Assembly: GCA_004123355.1 (NCBI GenBank)
Contig: SCHM01000003.1
Span: forward strand, 4,979,058 to 5,043,057
Direction of reading: 5' to 3'
Length of the DNA stretch: 64,000 nucleotides
DNA from: Amphirosellinia nigrospora
Lineage: Eukaryota; Ascomycota; Sordariomycetes; Xylariales; Xylariaceae
This document shows, one piece after another, positions 24,056 through 34,700 of this stretch. The notes under the pieces were generated by a model. It worked only from the letters and a program-made list of their open reading frames with translations, was not told the DNA's origin and made no database searches. The position numbers and the translations under genes were made by a program. The first letter of the stretch is position 1; each line of letters begins with the position of its first letter.

Positions 24056-25908
24056 TCGTACTGTTAATAAGATCTAGAACGCAAGTAACATTTGTGACAA
24101 TGATGCTATCATGCAATCACATCCGGACTTTCTGTGTTTCAACAAACACTAATATGGCAGAACTCAATTATGGACAATTTACTCTTAGGGACGTTCTACC
24201 TACCTCAACTTAGTTCATCAAAAATATCGTGCTTCTCCTAATATGAAAGTTTAAATTCCATTGCTGAGTAGAGACCACAGCTTCCACATTGGATCTTACA
24301 GTATTTATAAGCCTATTTCACAAGTCGTTGTCCATTTCCTCAACTACTGATTCGATCTGGTTCTATGATATCTACGAACGGAATTCTGAGTCTTCTAGAT
24401 AGATTGAGCAATCAGAGATATAAATACCTGGTGTCGTGTTGGATTACCTAATTGTCATAATCTGCAGTTGTGGTTGTAGTGGTTGCGCACTAGTCTGTGG
24501 CTAAATTGCCCCCACACCAATTTATGTGAAATTGGGTTGGGGGGGGGGGGGGGGCTCGGCTCGGACCTTCGGGTCGACTTGGAATTCGATTCCCTGCTGC
24601 GAATCATGTTTCAGTATTCTTAGACACCAAAAGGTCTGTTGTTTTGAGTGCAAGTATTAAACCCTTACTCGTGTCAACAAATGTGAGAGGATGATATCTA
24701 CCTATATAACATCAAATGCATAAATCATATACCGCGCCATCTAAACACAAGTGCATTGATTAGGTATGATATGTTGAAAATACCTGCGAGTGACCCCTGG
24801 GATGTGGGGGATCTTACACTGTGGAATTTGTATTAAATCAATTAGCAGGCGAGTATATCTTCAGAGTAAAAGATGTATTTATGCTCCTAATACGAAATTA
24901 CATTAGCAGAATTTACCCTCGGAAATGTCGCCATAGTCTAATGGCCGGGCCGAAGATGGCGTTGAGTGCCGAACGGTGCCGAACGGTGCCGCAAAGTCAA
25001 GCATTTGGCCCCCACCTCTCTCACGGGATTAGCCAAGACTGATCAAGGAGATAAAGACGCGCAGCTCGCATGCTCCAACTTGTTTCAGCTCGCTTTGCCA
25101 ATGCTCGGAACAACACCGTTGTTCCCGGCGGGAGTTCCGCAGCTCAGAGTGAGCTTATCTGTACATGGCTATACTTGACGTCATTTTGATATTACTGATC
25201 ATTATTACTGGACGGCGCTTATTGTAGTTACCATGCATTCCCGAAGCCACCACCTTGACAGCTTTGGATCGGCGACCAGGGTATCGAGAAGCACATATCG
25301 AGTGCTCGTATTGGTTTCATTACGCCCATTCCTAGACGTGAAGCTTATTTAATTTTATTCTTTAATGATTATAGTAGATATCGATGGCGGAATGCTTGAC
25401 AAGAAATATGATTAGTATTTGGATAGGATGCGAGCGATGCCATACTAGTATACTTGATTTGTAATGTAAAGAGAGGATTAAGAGACCCAAATCGTACACC
25501 GCATACGATAGAAGAACGAAGATCCTCGAGGAAGGACCTTCCCAATAAGTACGGCATCTCACGACTTACGGCTTTATTGGCTTAGCAAAGCTGTCGCCAG
25601 TCAACGGAGTAACTTTTTAACTTTAATGTACCTACTGTTTTGAATATCGTTTGCTTCAGTTTTAATTATGCTTACTTACGATATGTTCAACATATATCTA
25701 CTAGGTATACATGTCTCGGCAACTATCCGATCAGATCTCCGTGTTTTCTCCGTGTCAATTGCGCCCTTGACATTTATGCCTACCTTATGCAAGCTTCGCG
25801 GAGATAAGCTGTCCAGAACGCGATAGAATTTATGCTTAAAAGCATTGATAAAAGCAGCACTGTTACGAAAGAAATTATTAGCCAGTTTTTCGCGCCCTGG
25901 AAAGTACA
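24056..25908. other. Intergenic region with G16 run and hairpin
   Basis: No gene is supported. At about 24510-24543 CCCCACACCAATTT and AAATTGGGTTGGGG form a stem with a 5-base loop and two mismatches, running directly into 16 G (24539-24554). A 10-bp unit GAACGGTGCC is duplicated near 24970. Several ORFs of 60-100 codons (24821-25042 plus, 25676-25999 minus) are not recognisable. The promoter of the regulator at 25909 should be at the right edge. Confidence 0.45.
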
Positions 25909-28468
25909 ATGGAGACAAGCAAGCGGAAACGAGAGATTGCGTCTTGTATACCATGCTACACAAAGAAACAGAAAGTAAGTATATTTTCAATGCTTTCATG
26001 ATACTCTACTGACACTCTTTTCTGAGTACAGTGCAACCGCCGGTACCCCTGCGACAATTGCACCAGGCGTAGACAGCCAGAGCTGTGTGCTTATTACCCC
26101 TCTCAAGCTACGTTTTCACCAGGGCAACGAGATGTCACGAACTCACGGAATGGACTTAATTCTCAGACTTCTCAGTCATCTTCTGCTCTACTCACGCCCA
26201 TAACGCTCCCTTCTGCTTCATTTCCCATAGAAACGACAGGGTTGTCCTCAGTGGCAGGACTTTTTGGGTATAGCGAGGGAAGCAAGTCTAACACACTCGC
26301 TTTGGTGCAAAGAGTACGTTTTAAAATCATTCTTGCTATTTACTGTGAACTTGAGTTTGTGGAGAGCCTTACAACAGGTGCTCTGGGTCGTTCTTCGCCA
26401 TTCACAGACTTCATATATCATTTATGATGCCCAGAAAAAATGAAGCAGCTTGTATTGAACTTTCAGTAATAGCAAATGAAATATAGCTAGGCATCTCGGT
26501 CGAAGAGAGAGATGTGTCTTTGCCAGCTGAGGTCGTTCCAAATATTCAACAAGCCCTGGGAAGAGTCCCACGTCGCCCCATCCTGGATTGTCTACTACAA
26601 TACTTCGTTACTGAGATAAATTGGTACGGCTCCTCATCCATTGCATCGCCCATACAGTCAAGTTAGTGCTGAATCTGTCCTCTGGCACAGGATTGATCAA
26701 TTAGTATATACCCCTTGGCTCCTGGCTTATTACCAGAAGTGGTGGGATGTGAGCAGAGAACACAATGTCAAGGACATCGAGTTCGCGGTGCTTATTCTCA
26801 GGATCTGTTGGTATACCTCACAGTTTCTCCCTTCGCAATGCTATAGGTCGACCAGTATCCAGGGCATGGCACTAGCGGATATTCAGGAGGCGTGCGCTTC
26901 TGTGGCCGACGAGCTTGAATCGATCTGCTCAAAATTCAATGAGCGGGGCTCATTAACCAGAGTCCAACACCTGGCCTTTGCCGGGCTCGGGTTTCTTTTC
27001 CAGGGCCAGATGAATAATTTCTGGACATCACTCAGCTGTAGTGTCCGTGTTGCGCAAAGAATCGGGGTGCATCTTGAGACTTGGGACAACAGCGCAGACC
27101 CGTTTGAAAAGGAGATGAGCCGCCGAACCTTTTGCAGCCTTTACGTGTTAGATAGGTAAGGTGCAGCAAAATACCTCTTGAGACGCTACCTAATTGAGCT
27201 TGTTACTAGCGTCTTATCATTCCGGATGGATCATAGTAAGTGTTCCCCAATAGAGCCATGACAAGGTACTGATAGTTTGCACAACCTCGACACGCTAGCG
27301 AAGTATGGTAGAGACGAAGAGAACTAACATTGGCTGTATTTATTAGTTCCTCTTTTCCCTGACCATTTAAAGGATGGCAATTTGCCCCAAATGCATCTTG
27401 TGCCCGAGGTTGAAAACTCCGCGGATGCACCCGACTCATTTGCGGAACGTATCCTACAAGTCAAACTTGTGGACTTCTGGAAACGTCAAAATCTAAGCAC
27501 AGAACCCGAATATGACGTCCTGGCCGCGCAGGAGAGGTATGATAAATTCGTTACTGAATTTCTCCCTTCCCTCCCGCCGGTATTTTCCCTTGAGCCAGAT
27601 AAACAATGGGACACTCGACTATCCAAACTTTGCTTGCAGCGCCAAATCCTCCACATGGCCATATTCGACTCTATTTGTTATAATTTCAGGTCTGTCCTCT
27701 TACAGGACCCCAGCCAGATTGAGCTGCTTCCTGGATATAAACAAGTTCTGCTCTCCTCACATAAAAAGGCATTAGCATCCGCTGCATTGAAAGTTCTTGA
27801 GTGCGGTTCGAGGTTGCATGATATGATGGGAGGGTCATATAATCGCTACCCGGGTATGATCATTCCCACATTTGAGGCTGCGGTGCCTTTATTATGGCTG
27901 TAAGAAACCCTGGAACTGTTCCTTTTCCTGCTTTTTCTAAGGAGAGAGGGAGTGTGGGGTAGGTTCTGGAGCACACAACTTCACTTTCATGCCAAGATCG
28001 TGTATACAAGCTTCGAAGTCTATAAGGTATGATTATTCAGACAATAGTAACTAATTCAGAGGTCCTAGGTGTGCTGAGAATGATTTCTTAGTAGAGACGA
28101 TGGATGTCTCGTCGACTACAGGAACATCACATCCTCTCTCAACCGTGATGGCTCGCCTCTGTCGCCATGAGTGCATGCAGGCTGCCAAAAGTGCTGTAGG
28201 TCGCTTACAAGTTCTGGCGGAACTTAGCAAACCGGCTAAGGTGGGCGCGCAAGCTCTAGCATTCCTAATTGCTAGGATTGAGTCCTCATCTAGACAGTCT
28301 CAACAACAGGTTGATTCGATACAGACTTTGGACACTACAACTCAGTTGGCAGATCTCTGGAAAGGAGAGCAACTGAACGACATAAGTAGTATGTTCAATT
28401 TGAACGACATGATGTGTAGTACTGGCTGTATGCTTCCAGCGGATTGGAGAAATCATGGAAGATTTTAG
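25909..28468 (+). CDS. Zn(II)2Cys6 fungal-specific transcription factor
   Basis: Exon 1 (25909-25974) starts METSKRKREIASCIPCYTKK and ends QK. A 57-bp intron (25975-26031) follows, then CNRRYPCDNCTRRRQPELC. Together they give the spacing C-x2-C-x6-C-x5-C-x2-C-x8-C of a binuclear zinc cluster, split by an intron at the third cysteine as is common. After a serine/threonine-rich linker and at least one more intron, the fungal-specific middle-homology domain appears (SVLWHRIDQLVYTPWLLAYY, LRICWYTSQFLPSQC, FLFQGQMNNFW, RVAQRIGVHLE, EMSRRTFCSLYVLDR). It continues at 27340-27903 and 28100-28468. It should act in the nucleus on CGG-type sites. It lies 3.3 kb upstream of a PKS, which it may control; that is inference. 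The frame change near 26630 is unresolved. Confidence 0.75.
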
Positions 28469-30257
28469 GGCTTCATTATAAAATCAATTCGGGCTTTCAC
28501 TTATCAACAAAGAAAAGGATCGTTTCGCAATACTGTTATGTTGTATGTAGACATGGTAAACGTGTCTCTCAATACCTAATGAGTATACATATCCGTGAAT
28601 AGAGAATCATAACCACGTATAGTATTTTCTCGTCACGGTGCTCTGCTATGTAGCCGTCAGCCGCTGGGGAACGGCTTGGGCACCTATGCCAACCGTAGAT
28701 AAATTTTCTCATAACGGATGCCAGCGATTTAGGTGTGATAACCATGCTGGTAATGATCAATATCTAGTAGATCCTTTACGTGGTGGAATTCGAGCTTGAT
28801 CGGCTTGCGTAATTACTTAATTCGCAGGGTAAGACTTGGAAGACTTGTACGGAGATAAACACTGGAGCGTCGGCGGTAGTCAAAAACCAAATGTTTCCTC
28901 TGTCGAACTCATGCTCACTTCGGAGTCTCCCGACGCCCGCGTTTATTCGGCCTTCGTGTTGTCGTGCTAATAAGTCCACCTGAAACCGTGCGTTTTGCAC
29001 ACGGCATACGTGCATGATGCTGCAGATCAGGTACTTCTTACCTAACCTAGAGGGTTAGTCATATGCATATGCGGCGAGCCGCTCCTTAATCCTGGCCAGG
29101 TTTATCTCGGGCGATTTGGACTGGCTCTCGCCATTTCTCTTTCTTTGCCGACCAATTAAAATTCTAAACGCGCTCCATACGTAAGCATACAGGTACTTTC
29201 CTAGTCAAGTTCTACTCTTGCACATTAATACCGGAACAACGTTCCGCGACGTGAATGATCTTATTCCGATCTTGGCCCCCAACATGGTTATTATATTCGA
29301 TTCACTACACTATACCAAGTCCCGGAAAATTAGTCATCAAATCCTAGTCCAAGGAGGCTCAGTCATTATAGGGCGCGCGTCCTTGTGAGTGAGTTATTTG
29401 GTTCAACTTTGCATCATACCCAACGTCAAGACCATTGCTAGGTAGTTCACCGCCTCCCAGTATCTCTCACTCTTTACCCGTCGGCCTGCCCTGCGTGCGA
29501 AATACTATTCAAACCTTCTCACCTTTGATCACACCCATGCATTATGTAATCCCGTAGGATTTGAGGTGCTGGCATGTTGCCTGTCCAACAAGATGACTTG
29601 AACGGCCCAATTGGGCATATTATAGCTTACGAGAGTTCATGGATTGTGAGTATCATCCGCCCAATGATACGATATGCAGCTGTAGCATTTTGAGGTCCAT
29701 GAAGGTCAAACGGATTACTCGCGATACCAGTAGTTAGTGAAGAAATATCCCTTATCATGGTGGCATAGAATAATATGGGCTGAAAACCTTTTCTAAACAT
29801 CATTCGCCACAATCAAACGTGTAATATCTAGATTACTCAACTACAACAATCATGAGCTACGCATTATTCCATCAAGAAGTTCTACAAATCCCATGTGAAG
29901 GATGTCCGAGACCGGATGTAGTATTCTAGTCCGGAAGCTTAATTCCCCCTTTCGGCATCGAAATCTTTGGCATCCGGCCAGGTCCGGCGATTAACTGCCA
30001 AGGAGGCCCCTAGACTTAGATGACGCTGGCTGACCACAACAGTTGCCTTACTATCTCTAGATACTAGCACAATTACCAGGCCAAAGTTTGCTCCAGAATA
30101 TTGTCTGTAGGAATAATGGGTTCGTTAGTTAATTGGGCGGTTGTCATTTGCCATTTACGTCGAGCGACCGAGCTAATGCTGTCCAGCAGGAACGTCCTAA
30201 ATGAGACAATCCGAAGCTGAAGTCCCTGCTAAGGCGCTATGACATCCAATATGGGGG
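28469..30257. other. Intergenic region between the regulator and the MITE-like element
   Basis: No complete gene. A 50-codon frame at about 29235-29395 (...FRDVNDLIPILAPNMVIIFD...) looks like former coding sequence but I cannot place it. The remainder shows nothing recognisable. Confidence 0.35.
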
Positions 30258-30313
30258 CAGGTTGCATTCTCGGACGTCACGTTTGATTTCCACATATCAA
30301 ACTAGCCGTATGT
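30258..30313 (+). repeat. Left inverted repeat of MITE-like element
   Basis: It pairs with 30541-30598 on the opposite strand. It also carries its own smaller hairpin: TTTCCACATA at about 30288 and TATGTGGAAA at about 30309. Confidence 0.65.
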
Positions 30314-30540
30314 GGAAATTCACCCTTCAACGCTTAACCTAGTCTTTTGATTAGCTAGGTGAACAACGTTGCCCGGGTTAAATCTATAGATTGATCTATA
30401 TACGTAGTCTCAACTAAACAAAAATAACATTTTATTTTCCTTTGTATTTCATATATAGCTATTGTACTAATATTTTTGCTTGTATAATTACTAACTCAGA
30501 GTTGTAGGCGTATAGATGGTTGTTTGTGGGGGAAAGCTTC

Positions 30541-30598
30541 TAAATATGGCTAGTTTGAGGTGTGGAAATCAAAACATGACGCCCGAGAATCCGACCTG
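30541..30598 (-). repeat. Right inverted repeat of MITE-like element
   Basis: It is the inverted partner of 30258-30313. Differences are mainly substitutions plus one extra T in the central T-run. Confidence 0.65.
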
Positions 30599-31181
30599 GG
30601 AACAGGGAACTCTAGGTGCTAGAGAGACGAGGCAGGGGTATACCTGTTGGATATCTGCATAGTCCTAATCTGGTGTGGGGGGCCTATAGGTTTGTCAGCA
30701 ATCTAAAAAGGAATAAAAATAGCAACTACATTGATTCACATGTTACAACTTGAGTACTATAGCAGGTAGATGCGGAACTCAATGCTGCGTCTCTCGTATA
30801 CGTCCACGACATACATTAGATGATCGCCGGTCTCGACCTTGTGAGGCTCAAATCGTCGCACCACTGCTGATCTAGTCTCTTACTGGATTCCAAGGACCAA
30901 AGTCAACACTTGAAGGATGCCTCAAAACCACCCCAGTTACATTCGAGAGCTGCCTAATCATAGAAAAATAAACTCGAGAGTACATGGGTGATAAGCAGGG
31001 AGCAGACTCGGCAATAGGAATTACTCCTTTCTCGTTGGCACTGATGGCGACAACAACCTTGACGATTAATGATCATACAGTCGGCGGGCCGTCCCGGGAT
31101 CCTGTCCACATACACATAAGCCACCTCAAACTTCTCAGTTCTTACTATTCCGATTAGAGTGATACACTCTTATGGATGCGG

Positions 31182-31541
31182 TCACAGTGCCGCATAGAGA
31201 ACCCTGCAAAAACGGTGATGATGAAAGCCATCTTCACCACATAGGACTTCGAGATCCTTTAGGACGTGGCCGCGTAATCGCAGCACGCCGATAGACAATT
31301 TGGCTCCCATTTCGGCGACATCGGTGAACTGGGCCCCTTTGTCGAAAGCGTCTCGGTAGCCGAGAAGCGTCGGTTTGTTCATCGACGGCAGGCTCTCGTA
31401 GGCGGTATCGATGACGCGATCGATCACAATGGGTTCGCCGCGGATGAGCCATTTGGCCAGAGGGTATATCGTGTGGGACGTTTCTCGTCTGATCCCTTTT
31501 GTGTCGGAACCGATTACGCTTAGAAGTGCAACCAGTTGCAC
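31182..31541 (-). CDS. Unidentified ORF, 119 aa
   Basis: An unbroken frame that is more GC-rich than its flanks, with coding-like composition. It begins MQLVALLSVIGSDTKG and includes PLAKWLIRGEPIVIDRVIDT, SLPSMNKPTLLGYRDAFDKG and VAEMGAKLSIGVLRLRGHVL. I do not recognise a family. It is divergent from the PKS that starts 200 bp away and could be an exon of a small cluster gene or the remains of a larger one. Confidence 0.35.
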   Translation of the reverse strand: MQLVALLSVIGSDTKGIRRETSHTIYPLAKWLIRGEPIVIDRVIDTAYESLPSMNKPTLLGYRDAFDKGAQFTDVAEMGAKLSIGVLRLRGHVLKDLEVLCGEDGFHHHRFCRVLYAAL

Positions 31542-31742
31542 GGATGGATTCCGCCTTTTCAGACGGTGAGGGTCATAGACATTATCTAGAGGTAAGTGCT
31601 GAACTCGAATATAAAGCCTGCCGAAGACCTCGACAATATGGGATGCAAGTGAGAAAACACAAGTCCTTCGGACTTTCTACACTTATTAAATCAAATTTCA
31701 AACTTCCCAATCGTCACCAATTCAGGTCCCCTCAAGCTCATC

Positions 31743-34700
31743 ATGGTTGCCCATAGCTCGCCGCGCGCTGATATCAGCGTGAACGGCTACTCAGACCAAG
31801 CTTTCAATGCGACACGAAGAAACCATGCTGTCGAAAGAAGCGAAGTCCAAGATGCTTCTACAGACGTTGCTATAATAGGAATGTCATGTCGGACTGCTGG
31901 TGGAGTCAACTCGCCTGAGAAGCTGTGGGAGCTTCTAGTGAGCAAAAAGGATGCCTCTGGCGAAGTCCCCCAGCATCGATGGGAGCCGTGGCTAAGACGG
32001 GACCCTCGAAACAAAAAGCAACTCGAGCAGACTGTGTCAAAAGGATATTTTATCGAGGACATAGAGAACTTCGATGCCTCTTTCTTTGGTATCTCGCCCA
32101 AGGAGGCGGAACAGATGGATCCTCATCAAAGGCTTGGGTTAGAGCTAGCTTGGGAGGCACTTGAACATGCTGGTATTGACCCTAAGAGCCTGTCTGGTTC
32201 TGATACCGCCGTATATATGGGTTGCGACTCGGACGATTATTCCCGCCTTCTCCTGGAAGACATTCCTAACATCGATGCTTGGATGGGCATTGGAACTGCC
32301 GCCCATGGTATCCCAAACCGGATTTCATATCACTTGGATCTGATGGGCCCATCCGCCGCAATTGATGCTGCTTGCGCTTCATCTCTGGGGCTGTTCACTT
32401 AGGGTACCAAGCTATTCTGAACGGAGAGTCGGAAGTTGCCATTACTGGTGGTGTTAACGTGCTCCTAGCTCCTGCATTGACGCGGATGCTAGGGAAAGCG
32501 GGCGCTCTATCCCCTGACGGTATCTGCCGGTCGTTTGATGATGCCGCTAACGGATACGTGCGGGGAGAAGGCGGTGCCGTTGTCATCCTCAAGAAGCTCT
32601 CTTCCGCAGTAGCTGATGGTGACAAGATCCTCGCTGTACTGAGAGGAAGCGCCATCGCACAGGATGGTAAGACGAATGGCATCATGGCCCCAAACACCAA
32701 AGCCCAGGAGCTTGTTGGTAGATGGGCCCTCGAGCGAGCTGGAATCGACCCCCTATCTGTTTCGTTAGTTGAGGCTCATGCCACATCAACACCTTTGGGT
32801 GACCCGACAGAGGTATCTGCCATTATGGCTTTATATGGTGAAGGTGCCGGAAGGTCACCAGATGCTCCGGTTTACCTCGGGTCGATCAAACCAAATGTAG
32901 GGCATCTGGAGGCGGCAGCTGGAGCTATAGGTCTCGTTAAGGCTGTACTTGCGGTGAACAAGGGCCAGCTTGCACCACAGGCTCGACTGGACAAGCTGAA
33001 TAGCCGGGTCGATTGGGACAGATCTGCACTGCATGTTATACGCGACACCATGCCGTGGCCCAAGTCAGATGGTCCTAAGAGAGCAGCTGTGTGCTGCTAT
33101 GGTTATGGCGGCACGGTTTCCCATGCTCTGATCCAGGAGGCGCCCATTTCAGTGAATGGTATTGGCGCTGAGACGTTAGAAGGCCCGGTCATACTCATGT
33201 TGTCTTCGCCGCAAGAGAAACGACTTATCGAGCAGGCCCGACAATTGGCGCAGTGGTTAGATTCCCCTGAGGGAATAGGCCACAGTTTGACGGACATTGC
33301 CAACACGCTGGCCCAACACCGTAGCCATCACGAATACAGAGCAGCATTCGTAATCGAAACACGAGAAGAAGCAATCAGTGCTCTGAATGACTTCGTTGCT
33401 GAACGCGACAACCAAAATATCGTCCAACAAAGGGTGCTGGGCTCCTCTGCCAATCCTCCTATTTGTATGGTATTCTCTGGACATGGAGCACAACACAAAA
33501 ATATGGGCATAGAACTGTTACAAAACCCGGTGTTCCTTCGCGCTATTACCACACTAGATGAACTCGTGCTCAAGGAAGCCGGGTTCTCAGCCATCGAGTC
33601 TCTGCAAACGGGAGATTTTGATACTGCGGATCGGGTCCAAATTTTGACCTATATCATTCAGATTGGGCTGTATGAAGTTCTGTCATCCCAAGGTCTTACC
33701 CCGCAAGCCGTCATTGGGCACTCAGTTGGAGAGATTGCTGCTTCTGTTGTCGCAGGCTGTCTTAGCCGCGAAGAAGGCTTACTAGTTGTAACACGACGCG
33801 CTAGGTTGTATGCTCAGCTACGAAGCGAAGTATCTGGCGCTATGAGTCTTGTGAACCTCCCATACTCAGTGGTTGCAGATGAGTTACGAGGGAGAGAAGA
33901 AATAGTTCCGGCTATTGACTCTTCCCCATCGACTTGTGTTGTAAGTGGAGAAGCCAAAAGCGTAGCAAAATACGTCGAAGCTCTGAAAGCGCGGAATATC
34001 AGGACATTCCGTGTCAATACGGACGTGCCTTTCCATAGTCCTATGCTCAAGCCGTACATGAAATCCCTCGAAGAAGCTCTAAACGGCGCCATTTCCCCTC
34101 AGCAGTCCTCCTTACCCCTGTATTCCACCTCCAATGCCGACCCCCGAACGACTGCTCCCAGAGATATTGAGTACTGGAAAACTAATACGGTCTATCCCGT
34201 TCTCTCAAGTCCGCCGTCAACGCTGCCGCTGAAGACGGATATTGCATCTTCATTGAAGTATCTTCACACCCCATCGTTCTAAACTCTGTGGACGACACAT
34301 TGCTAGACAGAGGATTAAGCGATGAAGATTTCACAACGATACCTACCATGAAACGGGACTCTCCCGCCTTAAAGAGTATCCGCAAAGCAGTGGCAACTGC
34401 ATATACTGCTGGGGCACACATCAACCTCGAGTCCCAATTCGGCCATAGAAGAAAGTGGTGCCGTGAAGTTCCTGGCACACCCTGGCTGCATAAACCCTAC
34501 TATAAACAGGTTGAAACTAGCGCCTCTGGTCAGGCGGAGGTGCATGATGTAGAGAAACACACTATTTTGGGACACAAGACTGCTATCGCCGGCACCGACA
34601 CCATCATATTCAGCACAAAGCTTGATGATAAGACTAAGCCTTACCCGGGGCTTCACCCATTAGATGGAACGGAGATCATTCCTGCTGCTGTCTATATCAA

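Larger units (their letters stand above)
30258..30598. mobile_element. MITE-like element with 55-bp terminal inverted repeats
   Basis: The left end starts CAGGTTGCATTCTCGG and continues CGTCAC, TTTGATTTCCACA, TCAAACTAGCC. The reverse complement of the right end starts CAGGTCGGATTCTCGG and continues CGTCAT, TTTTGATTTCCACA, TCAAACTAGCC. About 46 of 56 positions agree. The unit is 341 bp, AT-rich inside and has no reading frame, so it would be non-autonomous. I see no convincing target duplication, so the transposon family is open. Confidence 0.65.
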
